This document shows positions 20,166 to 30,604 of a stretch of 64,000 nt of DNA, piece by piece. The stretch spans positions 186,001 to 250,000 of the forward strand of contig NZ_FZNT01000003.1 in the NCBI RefSeq assembly GCF_900188235.1, given 5' to 3'. This stretch comes from Lutibacter agarilyticus. GTDB lineage: Bacteria; Bacteroidota; Bacteroidia; Flavobacteriales; Flavobacteriaceae. The first letter of the stretch is position 1, and each line of letters begins with the position of its first letter. The notes under the pieces are model-generated. The model was not told where the DNA came from. It did no database searches and saw only the letters and a program-made list of their open reading frames with translations. Position numbers and translations under genes: made by a program.

Positions 20166-22283
20166 TTAACCTTTTGCTTTAGCTATAACTTCTTCTGCAA
20201 TATTATTTGGACATTGCTCATAGTGTGAAAATTCCATTGAAGATGAAGCTCTACCTGATGATAATGTTCTTAATGTAGTTACATAACCAAACATTTCTGA
20301 TAAAGGCACAGTTGCTTTAACAACTTTTGCACCAGCTCTATCATCCATTGCATTTACTTGACCTCTTCTTCTATTTAAATCTCCAACAATATCACCCATA
20401 TTTTCTTCAGGTGTTACTACATCAATTTTCATAATTGGCTCCAAGATTACTGCTTTCGCTGCTTTAGCTGCCGCTTTATAACCTAATTTAGCTGCTAATT
20501 CGAAAGATAATTGATCTGAATCCACTGCGTGAAAAGAACCATCATATAATGTAATCTTCATGCTATCCATTTCAAATCCTGCTAATGGACCATTTTTCAT
20601 AGCCATTTGGAATCCTTTTTCAATTGAAGGAACAAATTCTTTAGGTACATTACCACCTTTAATCTTATTTTCAAAGATTAAACCAGTTTCACCTTCAGCT
20701 ACAGGCTCCATAATAAATTTAATATCAGCAAATTTACCACGTCCACCAGATTGTTTTTTATAAACTTCACGGTGATCAGCTTGCGCTGTAATAGCTTCTT
20801 TGTATTCTACTTGAGGCTGACCTTCGTTAACTTCAACTTTGAATTCACGCTTTAAACGATCTACAATAATTTCTAAGTGTAACTCACCCATTCCTGAAAT
20901 AATTGTTTGACCTGAAGCTTCATCAGTTTTTGCTGTAAATGTTGGATCTTCTTCAGATAATTTACCTAAAGCCAATCCTAGTTTATCAACATCAGCCTTA
21001 GTTTTAGGTTCAACCGCAATACCAATTACTGGGTCTGGGAAATCCATAGATTCCAACACAATTGGATGCTTTTCATCACACATTGTATCTCCAGTTCTAA
21101 TATCTTTAAAACCTACACCTGCACCAATATCTCCTGCTTCGATATAATCAATAGCATTTTGCTTATTAGAGTGCATTTGATAGATTCTTGAAATACGTTC
21201 TTTTTTACCAGAACGAGTATTCAATATATATGAACCTGCATCTAAACGACCAGAGTACGCTCTAAAGAATGCTAAACGACCAACAAAAGGGTCAGTAGCA
21301 ATTTTAAATGCTAAAGCAGCAAAAGGCTCCTTTACATCTGGCTTACGAAGTTCTTCTTCTTCTGTTTTTGGGTTAGTTCCAACAACACCTTCTTTATCAG
21401 TTGGTGAAGGTAAATAACGACAAACAGCATCTAATAAGAACTGTACACCCTTATTTTTAAATGCAGAACCACAAACCATAGGAATGATAGACATATCCAT
21501 TACAGCAGCACGCAATGCAGCGTGAATTTCATCTTCTGTAATAGAATTTTCATCTTCCATATATTTTTCTAAAAGCACTTCATCATAAGCAGCAACTTCT
21601 TCAATAAGTTTACCTCTTAATTCGTGAGCTTCCTCTTTTAAATCTTCAGGAATCTCAACAACATCAAAAGTAGCACCCATAGTATGATCGTGAAAAATAA
21701 TCGCACGGTTTTTTACTAAATCTACTATTCCTTTGAAGTCATCTTCATCACCAATATTAATAACGATAGGCACTGCATTAGAACCTAACATTTCTTTAAC
21801 TTGATTACAAACACCTAAAAAGTTAGATCCTTGACGGTCCATTTTATTAACGAAACCAATTCTTGGAACTTTATAATTATCAGCTAATCTCCAGTTAGTT
21901 TCAGATTGAGGTTCAACACCATCAACTGCACTAAACAAGAAAACTAACCCATCCAATACACGTAAAGAACGATTTACTTCAACCGTAAAATCAACGTGAC
22001 CAGGAGTGTCAATTATATTAAAGTGATATCCTTTAGCATCACTTGTTGGCTCTCCGTTTTCAGTTGGAAACTGCCATTCACAGGTTGTAGCTGCAGAAGT
22101 AATTGTAATACCTCTTTCTTGCTCTTGCTCCATCCAGTCCATTGTTGCAGCACCATCGTGCACTTCACCAATTTTATGAGAAACACCTGTATAATAAAGA
22201 ATACGCTCTGTACATGTTGTTTTACCAGCATCAATATGAGCAGCAATCCCTATATTTCTTGTATATTTTAAATCTCTTGCCAT
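20166..22283 (-). CDS. fusA: Elongation factor G
   Basis: A 705-residue translocase GTPase. Domain I has the P-loop [19 protein letters not shown], switch [15 protein letters not shown] and the [10 protein letters not shown] specificity motif. Domain II follows, domain IV has [11 protein letters not shown], and domain V has the C-terminal [20 protein letters not shown]. Length matches EF-G I. It lies 10 nt after rpsG and upstream of rpsJ. Fusidic acid susceptibility cannot be inferred. Confidence 0.98.
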   Translation of the reverse strand: MARDLKYTRNIGIAAHIDAGKTTCTERILYYTGVSHKIGEVHDGAATMDWMEQEQERGITITSAATTCEWQFPTENGEPTSDAKGYHFNIIDTPGHVDFTVEVNRSLRVLDGLVFLFSAVDGVEPQSETNWRLADNYKVPRIGFVNKMDRQGSNFLGVCNQVKEMLGSNAVPIVINIGDEDDFKGIVDLVKNRAIIFHDHTMGATFDVVEIPEDLKEEAHELRGKLIEEVAAYDEVLLEKYMEDENSITEDEIHAALRAAVMDMSIIPMVCGSAFKNKGVQFLLDAVCRYLPSPTDKEGVVGTNPKTEEEELRKPDVKEPFAALAFKIATDPFVGRLAFFRAYSGRLDAGSYILNTRSGKKERISRIYQMHSNKQNAIDYIEAGDIGAGVGFKDIRTGDTMCDEKHPIVLESMDFPDPVIGIAVEPKTKADVDKLGLALGKLSEEDPTFTAKTDEASGQTIISGMGELHLEIIVDRLKREFKVEVNEGQPQVEYKEAITAQADHREVYKKQSGGRGKFADIKFIMEPVAEGETGLIFENKIKGGNVPKEFVPSIEKGFQMAMKNGPLAGFEMDSMKITLYDGSFHAVDSDQLSFELAAKLGYKAAAKAAKAVILEPIMKIDVVTPEENMGDIVGDLNRRRGQVNAMDDRAGAKVVKATVPLSEMFGYVTTLRTLSSGRASSSMEFSHYEQCPNNIAEEVIAKAKG

Positions 22284-22293
22284 CTTTTACTTC

Positions 22294-22770
22294 TTAAAAT
22301 CTAAGGTGAGAGAATGCTTTATTAGCATCAGCCATTTTGTGAACATCAATTCTTTTCTTAACAGCAGCACCTTCTTCTTTTGCAGCAGCTAATACTTCAG
22401 CAGCTAAACGCTGAGCCATTGATTTTTCATTTCTTTTTCTTGAATAGCTAATCAACCATTTGATAGCAATAGACACCTTACGGTCTGGTCTAATTTGCGA
22501 TGGAATTTGGAATGTTGCACCACCAACTCTACGGCTACGAACCTCAACTTGTGGCATTACGTTACTTAACGCGTCTTTCCAAATCTCTAATGATGTTTTT
22601 TCTTCGTCTTGTTTCTTTGTTTCTACAATGTCTAACGCATCATAAAAAACTTTAAAAGCTACAGATTTTTTACCATCCCACATTAAGTTATTCACAAAAC
22701 GTGTTACTAACTGATCGTTAAATTTTGGATCCGGTAAAAGAACTCTTTTTTTCGCCTTTCTTTTTCTCAT
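22294..22770 (-). CDS. rpsG: 30S ribosomal protein S7
   Basis: A 158-residue S7, the primary head-assembly protein and E-site contact. It starts [19 protein letters not shown] and carries [40 protein letters not shown] and [20 protein letters not shown]. It lies between rpsL (22 nt gap) and fusA. Confidence 0.98.
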   Translation of the reverse strand: MRKRKAKKRVLLPDPKFNDQLVTRFVNNLMWDGKKSVAFKVFYDALDIVETKKQDEEKTSLEIWKDALSNVMPQVEVRSRRVGGATFQIPSQIRPDRKVSIAIKWLISYSRKRNEKSMAQRLAAEVLAAAKEEGAAVKKRIDVHKMADANKAFSHLRF

Positions 22771-22792
22771 GTCTTTACATTAAAGTTTTTAA

Positions 22793-23167
22793 TTACTTTT
22801 TAGGTGCTTTTGTACCATACTTAGAGCGACGTTGTGTTCTTCCATCAACACCGGCTGTATCCAATGCTCCACGAACAATGTGATATCTAACTCCTGGTAA
22901 ATCTTTAACCCTTCCACCTCTAACTAATACTATCGAGTGCTCTTGTAAATTATGTCCTTCTCCAGGGATGTAAGCATTTACTTCATTACCGTTAGTCAAT
23001 CTTACCCTTGCTACTTTACGCATAGCTGAGTTAGGTTTCTTAGGTGTTGTAGTATAAACACGTGTACATACTCCTCTTCTTTGAGGACATGAATTTAGAG
23101 CTGCCGATTTACTCTTCTTAGTTATTTTGGTTCTTCCTTTTCGTACTAATTGCGAAATTGTTGGCAT
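22793..23167 (-). CDS. rpsL: 30S ribosomal protein S12
   Basis: A 124-residue S12, controlling decoding accuracy. It starts [20 protein letters not shown] and carries [20 protein letters not shown] (with the Lys whose change gives streptomycin resistance elsewhere, here Lys) and [20 protein letters not shown]. It is the first gene of the supercluster and has a consensus promoter 56 nt upstream. Confidence 0.98.
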   Translation of the reverse strand: MPTISQLVRKGRTKITKKSKSAALNSCPQRRGVCTRVYTTTPKKPNSAMRKVARVRLTNGNEVNAYIPGEGHNLQEHSIVLVRGGRVKDLPGVRYHIVRGALDTAGVDGRTQRRSKYGTKAPKK

Positions 23168-23222
23168 ACTAAAATTTTGTTATAAATTATTTAATTTCTC
23201 TTAGGTCTTTTCTAAGAGTGCG

Positions 23223-23253
23223 CAAATGTACAAATAATTTATTGTTTTTCAAA
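23223..23253 (-). promoter_or_regulatory. Consensus Bacteroidota promoter of the str operon
   Basis: On the minus strand TTTG (23250-23253) and TACATTTG (23223-23230) are separated by exactly 19 nt, a full match to the Bacteroidota housekeeping -33/-7 pattern (TTTG, then TAnnTTTG). It would give a leader of about 50 nt before rpsL. Confidence 0.85.
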
Positions 23254-23324
23254 TATGTACATATTTTATTTTTTAAATTGATTATCCACTATTATATATG
23301 TATATTCACACCTTAATTATTTAT

Positions 23325-25010
23325 ATGTTGAAAAGCATCTTTAAATTTTTAATCTTCGGATTTATACTTTCTATTTCTTCTTTGAATTTATTTTCTCAAA
23401 CTTTTGAGCTAATTATTGATGCAAACAAACCTAAAAACACTTCAGTTCTTAAAGAAATAAAATACACTAGGATTCATAAAAGTAAAAAAGAAGTTTTTGA
23501 AGAAATTGATAACATTTCAAGAAAACTTACAGCAAAGGGATATATAAATAATAAATACACCATTTCCAAAATTGACACAATTATAACAGCTCTATTTGAA
23601 ATTCAAGAAAAAATAGAACTCATTCGCATTTATTATCCTGAAAATGCAGCAGAAATGGAGTTTATATCAAAATTAAGCATTAATTCAGAGCGCAATTATT
23701 TTGAAATACCGCTTTCTGAAGTAGAAAACACTTTAAAACATCTTATTTCTCATTATGAAAACAAAGGATATTCATTTACCAACATTTATTTAACTAACAT
23801 TCTACAAAAGAAAAATAGACTAACCGCCGATTTAGTTTTAAACACTTCTAATAAAAGAACTATTGACAATATTATTTTTAAAGGCTATCCTGATTTTCCG
23901 AAAAAATACATTGAACATTATTTAAACATTGAGCCTGGCAAACCTTTCAATATAGAATCTTTAAGTAAATTGAATGATGATATCAACAAATTACCTTTTG
24001 TATCGCAAATTAAAAAACCTGAAGTTTTGTTTACCAAAGACTCTACAACATTATATGTATATATAAAAAAGAGACAAACAAGTAATTTTGATGGAATTAT
24101 TGGTTTCTCAAATGAAGAAAACACAGGAAAATTAAAGTTTAATGGTTATTTGGATTTAAAGTTAAACAACATTTTAAATAAAGGCGAAACTTTTAATATT
24201 AATTGGGAAAACAGTCAACAAATAAACTCCTCATTAAAATTAACATTTAGCACACCTTATATCTTTAACAGTAAAATAAATGCGCTAGGTAGTTTTAATA
24301 TTTTTAAACAAGACTCATCCTTCATAAATACAAAAGGAGTTGTTGAATTGGGTTACAATATAAACCAACAACATATATTAGGTGTAATTGGTATTAGTGA
24401 AAAATCTGATTTACCTTCAACCACTAACAACTCCAACAACATTTATAATTTTAGTAAAAATTCAATAGGAATCTCCTACTCCTTTGTTTTACTTGAAAAA
24501 TCATTATACACCAATCAAAATAAACTAAGACTTAATGCTGAGTACTTTATTGGGAATCGAACAAATGACATTGAAAAAGAAAGACAAAATAACATTCAGC
24601 TTTTAGTTGAATATATGTTCCGCCTGAACACAAGAAATTCAATATTTATAAAAAACACCACCAAACTACTATACTCTAAAAGCATTTACGAAAATGAACT
24701 TTACAGAGTTGGCGGAATAAATTCCTTAAGAGGATTTAATGAAAACAGTATTTTCACCTCAAAATACAACATTACCAATTTAGAATACCAATACAGCGTA
24801 AATTACAACTCCTACCTTTATACTATTACCGATTTTGCACTTATCAACGATATTAATACAACTACCCAATTATACGGGATAGGATTAGGGTATTTCCTAA
24901 AAACAGATCAAATAATCTTAAATATAAGCTACGCCTTAGGAAAAAATTATAAATTACCGTTTAATTTGAATAATTCAAAAGTTCACATTAAATTAACATA
25001 TCCATTTTAA
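23325..25010 (+). CDS. Omp85/BamA-superfamily outer-membrane protein
   Basis: About 561 residues from the ATG at 23325 (MLKSIFKFLIFGFILSISS). An upstream ATG at 23298 would add nine residues ahead of the signal peptide and is less likely. After the signal peptide, a POTRA-like segment is seen (NIIFKGYPDFPKKYIEHYLN about 195, then KPFNIESLSKLNDDINKLPF). The C-terminal half is a predicted 16-strand-type barrel with YRVGGINSLRGFNEN, the (V/L)RGF motif of Omp85 barrels, and a terminal Phe. It is shorter than BamA, so it is a TamA-like or accessory family member. It is divergent from rpsL and upstream of the duplicated SusC block. Its cargo or partner is unknown. Confidence 0.7.
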   Translation: MLKSIFKFLIFGFILSISSLNLFSQTFELIIDANKPKNTSVLKEIKYTRIHKSKKEVFEEIDNISRKLTAKGYINNKYTISKIDTIITALFEIQEKIELIRIYYPENAAEMEFISKLSINSERNYFEIPLSEVENTLKHLISHYENKGYSFTNIYLTNILQKKNRLTADLVLNTSNKRTIDNIIFKGYPDFPKKYIEHYLNIEPGKPFNIESLSKLNDDINKLPFVSQIKKPEVLFTKDSTTLYVYIKKRQTSNFDGIIGFSNEENTGKLKFNGYLDLKLNNILNKGETFNINWENSQQINSSLKLTFSTPYIFNSKINALGSFNIFKQDSSFINTKGVVELGYNINQQHILGVIGISEKSDLPSTTNNSNNIYNFSKNSIGISYSFVLLEKSLYTNQNKLRLNAEYFIGNRTNDIEKERQNNIQLLVEYMFRLNTRNSIFIKNTTKLLYSKSIYENELYRVGGINSLRGFNENSIFTSKYNITNLEYQYSVNYNSYLYTITDFALINDINTTTQLYGIGLGYFLKTDQIILNISYALGKNYKLPFNLNNSKVHIKLTYPF

Positions 25011-25130
25011 TTTCCTTAAAATAACAATATCATAATATCTATTTTTTTGGATATTCAACATCAAACCATCCATAAACAATCCTTATTTTTAACGTTTTTT
25101 AACATTTACTAAGAGATTAATAGCTAAAAG

Positions 25131-25162
25131 TTTGTTTTATTAACATATTATTAAGATTTTTG
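25131..25162 (+). promoter_or_regulatory. Possible promoter of susC copy A
   Basis: TTTG (25131-25134), a 20-nt spacer, then GATTTTTG (25155-25162). It matches TAnnTTTG except for the first base. It lies 26 nt before the SusC ATG. The second copy has a different upstream region. Confidence 0.45.
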
Positions 25163-25188
25163 ACGTAATTAATTCAAATAATTATATA

Positions 25189-28100
25189 ATGAAAACAAAG
25201 TTTAATGGTTTTTTAACGCTTCTATTAGCGTTTATGGTGCAAATTACCTTTGCACAAGAAAAAACTGTTACCGGTAAGGTGTCCGACGCAAGTGGACCAT
25301 TACCTGGAGTAACAGTAGTAGTCAAAGGTACCGATACAGGTACTCAAACAGATTTTGATGGTAACTATTCAATTAAAGCAAAAACTGGAGATGTTTTACA
25401 GTTTAGTTTCTTAGGAATGGATTCTCAAGAAAAAACAGTTAAAACTGCTAACGTCATCAGCATTGTTATGACTGAAAATGCTGAAATGCTAAACGAAGTT
25501 GTTGTAACAGCTTTTGGTAGCAAGAGACAAGCAAAATCTTTGGGTTATGCAACCACTAAAGTTAGCGGTGCTCAACTTGTTGAAGTAGCTCCTCAAAACC
25601 CTTTAGAAACTCTCTCTGGTAAAATTGCCGGTGTTGATATTTCTTCACCTGCCCAACCTGGAGCATCAACTAAAGTAATCTTTAGAGGTATTAGTTCTAT
25701 TACTGGGTCAAACAGCCCTTTATACATTATAGATGGTTCACCTGTTAGTGATACTTCTTCAAGTAGTACTGGATCAACTAGTTCATTTGATGCTGGTACT
25801 GGTATTAATGATTTAGATCCAAACGTAATTCAAAGTGTTAACTTTTTAAAAGGTGCAGCTGCAACCGCTCTATATGGTTCTAGAGGTGCAAACGGAGTTA
25901 TTGTTATTACTACTAAAAAAGGACGTAATAAACTAAATGTTAGTCTATCGTCTTCAGTTGAATTTCAAGAAGTATCAAGACTACCTCATTTCCAAAGTGA
26001 CTTTGGTACAGGTTGGGCTGGTGTTTCTTACTCTAATGTTTCCGGTGAAGGACCTTTAGCTGCTAGTAATGAAAATGGTTCTTGGGGACCAGCTTTTAAT
26101 GGAGAAGTTAGACCTTGGAGTAGAATTGTTAATAATCAACAATTAATTAAACCTTATGTTGCTTTAAGCGATAATATGAAAGATTTTTATGATACAGGTT
26201 TCTCTTACATTAATACAATTAACATTAATGGAGGTGGAGAAATGGCTGATGCATCTTTCACTTATACTAATAGTAATGCAGATGGTGTAATGCCAACAGA
26301 TCAAGATAGTTTTGATAAACATAATATTGGTATTAATGCAGGCTTGAAATCTAAAAATGAAAAATTTAGTGTGCGTATAGCTGGTAACTATACTGCTAAA
26401 GAACAAAAAGCAGTTCCAACTGGACAAGGAGATGATGCAAGTTTTGGTAAATCATTAGTTCAGGAACTAATTCAAATGCCTAATGATATTAGTCTTGTTG
26501 ACCTAGAAGATAGAGATAATATCTTTTACACACCTAGTTATTTTTACACACCATATGCTGCGAATCCATATACTACGTTAGAAAGTAATAATGTAGAAAT
26601 ACAAAAACACAGAGTTTATGGTAACACCAATTTAACTTATGATTTCACTGATGAATTCTCAGTTTCTTTCCAAGCAGCAACAGATGTTGATAATGAAACG
26701 GTTAAAAGATATGGAGCAATTATTGACTATATCCCTGGATCTCCACAAGATAATGCTGGTGCAAACGGTGTTGTAGGTGCAGTTCAAGAAAATAAATACA
26801 CAACAATTCAGAATGACTTTTTCTTAAATTTAAATTGGAATAAACAAATTAATGAAGATTGGGGTGTTTCTGTATTAGCCGGAGGTAACTACAACGAACG
26901 TAAAGGTGACCAATTAAGTGTTACCGTAACTGATTTGGATTTACCAGATTATTATGAATTATCAAATTCAGCTTCTACACCAAGTTTAGGACAAAGTAAT
27001 TATTTAAAAAGAGTAATTGGTCTTTATGCTCAAGCAGAAGTTTCTTGGAAAGACAGATACTTTGCTACAGTAACTGGTAGAAATGATATGTCTTCATCAC
27101 TTCCAAGCGAGAACAATTCTTATTTCTACCCTTCTGTTTCTCTTGCTGCTGTTGTTGTTGAAAACAACGATATGTTTATTAAATTAAGAGGAAGTTGGGC
27201 TCGAATTGGAAATGACACTGGTTCTTACCAGGTATTTTCTACAGCTGGTCAAGCTTCGAACGATGGCTATTTTGGGCAAATTACTTACCCTTTTGGTAAT
27301 GTAAACGGTTATGAAATTTATGGAAGAATTGAAAACCAAGAATTACAACCTGAAATTACAGATGAAATTGAATTTGGTTTTGATACTAGGTTTTTCCAAA
27401 ACCGTTTAGCTTTAGATGTTTCATTATACAGCAGAAAAACTAAAGATTTAATTGTGAATCTTCCAGTTGCTCGTTCTACAGGTTACTCAACAGTTACCGG
27501 AAACTTTGTTGATTTAACAAATAAAGGTATTGAATTAGCTCTTACAGGAAAAGCAATAGCTAAAGATAACTTTAAATGGGATATTACTTACACTTTCACT
27601 AAAAACGACAATAATGTAGATAGAGTTGCAAGTGACGATGGTAAAATATCAATTTATAGTGCTTATGGAACTAATTTCTATGCTGAAGAAGGTAAACCAA
27701 TGGGAGCTTTCTACGGACCTGCACCAGCCAAAACGGATTCTGGACAAATTATTGCAGATGCTGCAACTGGTTACTATACTTACTCAGGTGAAGAAGAATA
27801 TCTAGGAAATGCTCAAAGAGATTTCATCATGGGATTACAAAATTCTTTCAAATATAAAAATTGGAGTTTAAATGTTGGAATGGACTGGAAAAAAGGTGGT
27901 ATGATGTATTCTTACACAAAAAGACTAAGTCATTTTGTTGGTAATGGTATTGAAACTACTTATAACGGAAGAAATCCTTGGATAATTCCTAACTCAGTTG
28001 TTTCAGATGGAAACGGTGGTTATGTTGAAAACACAAAACAAGTAGAATTTGACGATGTAACTGCATTTTACAATGCATCACAAAATCAAGCAATTGAAGG

Positions 28101-28371
28101 TGAACATTTAATTGATAAATCATTTTTCAGAATTAGAGACGCTGTAATATCTTACGCATTCCCTTCTGAGATGATTCAACAGTCAGGATTCTTAAATTCT
28201 TTGGTTCTTTCTTTATATGGAAAAAACTTAGCATTATGGACTCCTGGAGAAAATCCATATGTTGACCCAGAAACTACTTCGTATGGTAGAGGTATAAGAA
28301 GTGAATTTGGTGAATTCGCTACAAATCCTGCACAAAGATCTTTTGGAGGAAGTGTTAAATTGACTTTTTAA
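25189..28371 (+). CDS. SusC/RagA-family TonB-linked outer-membrane transporter, copy A
   Basis: A 1060-residue TonB-dependent transporter that, with SusD, imports oligomers too large for porins. It has a signal peptide (residues 1-22, ending FAQ). A carboxypeptidase-regulatory-like domain follows (about 24-105: VTGKVSDASGPLPGVTVVVK, QTDFDGNYSIKA, FLGMDSQEKTV). The plug has LNEVVVTAFGSKRQAKSLGY, NPLETLSGKIAGVDI, SPLYIIDGSPVSD and ATALYGSRGANGVIVITTKK. The large barrel ends SVKLTF. The substrate is not readable, since no carbohydrate- or peptide-degrading enzyme lies nearby. The protein is identical to copy B. Confidence 0.96.
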   Translation: MKTKFNGFLTLLLAFMVQITFAQEKTVTGKVSDASGPLPGVTVVVKGTDTGTQTDFDGNYSIKAKTGDVLQFSFLGMDSQEKTVKTANVISIVMTENAEMLNEVVVTAFGSKRQAKSLGYATTKVSGAQLVEVAPQNPLETLSGKIAGVDISSPAQPGASTKVIFRGISSITGSNSPLYIIDGSPVSDTSSSSTGSTSSFDAGTGINDLDPNVIQSVNFLKGAAATALYGSRGANGVIVITTKKGRNKLNVSLSSSVEFQEVSRLPHFQSDFGTGWAGVSYSNVSGEGPLAASNENGSWGPAFNGEVRPWSRIVNNQQLIKPYVALSDNMKDFYDTGFSYINTININGGGEMADASFTYTNSNADGVMPTDQDSFDKHNIGINAGLKSKNEKFSVRIAGNYTAKEQKAVPTGQGDDASFGKSLVQELIQMPNDISLVDLEDRDNIFYTPSYFYTPYAANPYTTLESNNVEIQKHRVYGNTNLTYDFTDEFSVSFQAATDVDNETVKRYGAIIDYIPGSPQDNAGANGVVGAVQENKYTTIQNDFFLNLNWNKQINEDWGVSVLAGGNYNERKGDQLSVTVTDLDLPDYYELSNSASTPSLGQSNYLKRVIGLYAQAEVSWKDRYFATVTGRNDMSSSLPSENNSYFYPSVSLAAVVVENNDMFIKLRGSWARIGNDTGSYQVFSTAGQASNDGYFGQITYPFGNVNGYEIYGRIENQELQPEITDEIEFGFDTRFFQNRLALDVSLYSRKTKDLIVNLPVARSTGYSTVTGNFVDLTNKGIELALTGKAIAKDNFKWDITYTFTKNDNNVDRVASDDGKISIYSAYGTNFYAEEGKPMGAFYGPAPAKTDSGQIIADAATGYYTYSGEEEYLGNAQRDFIMGLQNSFKYKNWSLNVGMDWKKGGMMYSYTKRLSHFVGNGIETTYNGRNPWIIPNSVVSDGNGGYVENTKQVEFDDVTAFYNASQNQAIEGEHLIDKSFFRIRDAVISYAFPSEMIQQSGFLNSLVLSLYGKNLALWTPGENPYVDPETTSYGRGIRSEFGEFATNPAQRSFGGSVKLTF

Positions 28372-28388
28372 CTATTAAATTATAAACA

Positions 28389-29837
28389 ATGAAAAAAACA
28401 TATAACAAAATAGCTAGTTTATTATTAGCTAGTATATTTATCTTAATCTCTTGTGAAACTGATTTAGATATTAATAATGATCCAGATCTGTTATCACCAG
28501 ATCAAGTACCTATGAACTCTGAATTACCTGCTGCAATAACAGGAATCGGTGCTTCAGCAGGTTCTTATTTAGCAATTGTAGGTGGATTTTGGAGTCAATA
28601 TTGGACACAAAGTGCGGTTGCTAACCAGTACAAACTTATTGATGATTATACATTACCTGCTAGTTCAGGAATTGTAAACGGTACTTGGTCTTCTATGTAT
28701 GATGCGTTAACTGATGTACGTAACATTAAAAGAATCGCTAAACTAAATGAGAATTGGAATTACTATTTAATTGCTACTAGTTTAGAAGTATATGCATCTC
28801 AAATTTTAGTTGATTTCTACGGTGAAATCCCTTATTCTGAAGCTAACAATACGGCAATTTTAAATCCAATTTTTGAAAGTGGTCCCGTTGTTTACGACCT
28901 TATGGTAGTAGATTTAAAAGAAGCTCTTGGGAAAGATTTATCTGCTTCTCCTATTGACGATGCTCCAGGAAATACCGATTTTATTTTTGGAGGAGATATG
29001 AATAAATGGAAACAGTTTGCAAATACATTATTGTTAAAAGTATTACTTAGACAATCTGAGGCTAATTCAGCATATGCTCAAACTCAAATTACATCATTAA
29101 TCAATTCTGGTGCAATGTTTTTAAATTCTGATGCTGCTATTACTCAATTTGTAGATGAAGCTAGTAAAAGTAATCCACTTTTCGAAACTGACAGAAGACA
29201 ATTAAATGTTGGAACTAATCTTAGAGCTAGTGCCACTTTAGGTTCTTTCTTAACCGTTAACAATGATCCTAGACAGCCACTCTTTTATGATGGTGAAAAC
29301 TACCAATTACAAGGTGATTTTGATGAAGGCTCTTCAACATCATCTATTGTAGAATTATCTGCTACAGATCCTGTATATTTCATTTCGTTAGCTGAAAGTA
29401 AATTTTTACAAGCTGAAGCTGATGTTAGATATATGGGTGGAAATAAAGCTAAAGATTTATATGAAGAAGGCGTTATGGCTGCATTCAATCAATGGGAATT
29501 AGATGGAAGCTCTTTAGTTTCAGGTGTATATGCATATCCAGCTGGTTCGTTAGAACAAAATATCGAAGCAATTATTACTCAAAAATGGGTGTCTTGTTTC
29601 CCTGGAAATGGATTTGAAGCGTTTTTTGAACAAAACAGAACTGGCTACCCAAAAGTATCTTCAGTTCCTCAGGATGATCCATCTTATAATGCTGGTGATT
29701 TTTCCTATTCAGTAGAAGGTAAAACAGGTGGATTATTTCCAAAAAGACTTGTTTTCCCACAAGATGAACGTCAAAGAAACTCAAATGCTCCGGCTGCAAG
29801 TTCTTTAACCGACAATGTGTGGTATGATATTAATTAA
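28389..29837 (+). CDS. SusD/RagB-family nutrient-binding lipoprotein, copy A
   Basis: A 482-residue surface lipoprotein that caps the SusC barrel and binds the nutrient. The lipobox is ILISC near residue 21, followed by ETDLDINNDPDLLSPDQVP, typical of the SusD-like_2 group. TPR-like helices follow (YYLIATSLEVYASQILVDFY, GEIPYSEA). The conserved C-terminal region AESKFLQAEADVRYMGGNK leads to the end VWYDIN. It lies 17 nt after susC. The sequence is identical to copy B by eye. It differs from the decayed susD remnant at 31861-32338. Confidence 0.93.
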   Translation: MKKTYNKIASLLLASIFILISCETDLDINNDPDLLSPDQVPMNSELPAAITGIGASAGSYLAIVGGFWSQYWTQSAVANQYKLIDDYTLPASSGIVNGTWSSMYDALTDVRNIKRIAKLNENWNYYLIATSLEVYASQILVDFYGEIPYSEANNTAILNPIFESGPVVYDLMVVDLKEALGKDLSASPIDDAPGNTDFIFGGDMNKWKQFANTLLLKVLLRQSEANSAYAQTQITSLINSGAMFLNSDAAITQFVDEASKSNPLFETDRRQLNVGTNLRASATLGSFLTVNNDPRQPLFYDGENYQLQGDFDEGSSTSSIVELSATDPVYFISLAESKFLQAEADVRYMGGNKAKDLYEEGVMAAFNQWELDGSSLVSGVYAYPAGSLEQNIEAIITQKWVSCFPGNGFEAFFEQNRTGYPKVSSVPQDDPSYNAGDFSYSVEGKTGGLFPKRLVFPQDERQRNSNAPAASSLTDNVWYDIN

Positions 29838-29852
29838 TTTAAAAATATAAAA

Positions 29853-30593
29853 ATGAAATATTTAAATATAATTTTAACACTATTTGTAACTGTGTTGGTT
29901 TCTTGCTCTGTAGATAGTACTGGAGGCGTATCATCAGTAACAGATTATCCTATTATCACCTTAAACGGCGACGAAGTTGTTTATATTGAGCAAGGGTCGA
30001 CTTACAATGAACAAGGGGCTATTGCAATGGAGGGTGAAAACGAAATTCCAACAGAAATTACTTATAGTTCTGGTTCATATTACGGAAATTCTGGAGTTGA
30101 CACAAATACTCCTGACCAATACACTGTTTCTTACTCTGCTGTAAATGCAGATGGGTTTGCTGGTAATGCATTAAGAACGGTTTGGGTAGTTCCTGCAACA
30201 GGCGATTTAGTAAATTCAATTGAAGGTTTATACACTGCTGACGCGCAACGTGCACCAACATTTACTCCTAGTTCTCAATATCAAGATATGGAATATGTTA
30301 TTATCACAAAAACTGGAGGAAATACTTATTCTATTACCCACGCAATTGGTGGTTACTATGATATGGGTAGAGGTTATGGTCCTGGGTACGCTGCTGCAGG
30401 TGCAATAATAACTGCAAATGACATTCCTTCTAATGATTTCTCTATATCACAAGCTGTTTTCCCTATTTGGGGGAATACTGTTGATGTTACAGAATTCACT
30501 GTAGATCCAACAACTAAAATGATTACATTTACAGGTGATGGTAACTTTGGAAATGGAACATTTAAAGTTCAATTAAAACAAGTTCAATTTTAA
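29853..30593 (+). CDS. DUF5011/5012-type immunoglobulin-like lipoprotein, copy A
   Basis: A 246-residue lipoprotein with lipobox TVLVSC at about residues 13-18. Residues 30-110 (YPIITLNGDEVVYIEQGSTY, GYAAV-like SAVNADGFAGNALRTVWVV) form an Ig-like domain of the DUF5011/DUF5012 type. The C-terminal half, including GDLVNSIEGLYTADAQR and TGDGNFGNGTFKVQL, resembles the beta-rich domains of SusD-associated accessory lipoproteins. It lies 15 nt after susD and is probably a surface-exposed accessory binding protein. Function is inferred from context. Confidence 0.7.
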   Translation: MKYLNIILTLFVTVLVSCSVDSTGGVSSVTDYPIITLNGDEVVYIEQGSTYNEQGAIAMEGENEIPTEITYSSGSYYGNSGVDTNTPDQYTVSYSAVNADGFAGNALRTVWVVPATGDLVNSIEGLYTADAQRAPTFTPSSQYQDMEYVIITKTGGNTYSITHAIGGYYDMGRGYGPGYAAAGAIITANDIPSNDFSISQAVFPIWGNTVDVTEFTVDPTTKMITFTGDGNFGNGTFKVQLKQVQF

Positions 30594-30604
30594 AAATACT
30601 TATT

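Noticed and set aside
26164..26427. Open frames on the minus strand inside both susC copies (and at 33857-34120)
   Set aside because: They lie wholly inside a strongly supported susC gene, have no signal or family features, and are reverse-frame shadows.
30058..30408. Small frames on both strands within the Ig-like lipoprotein gene
   Set aside because: They are shadows of the annotated gene with no independent support.
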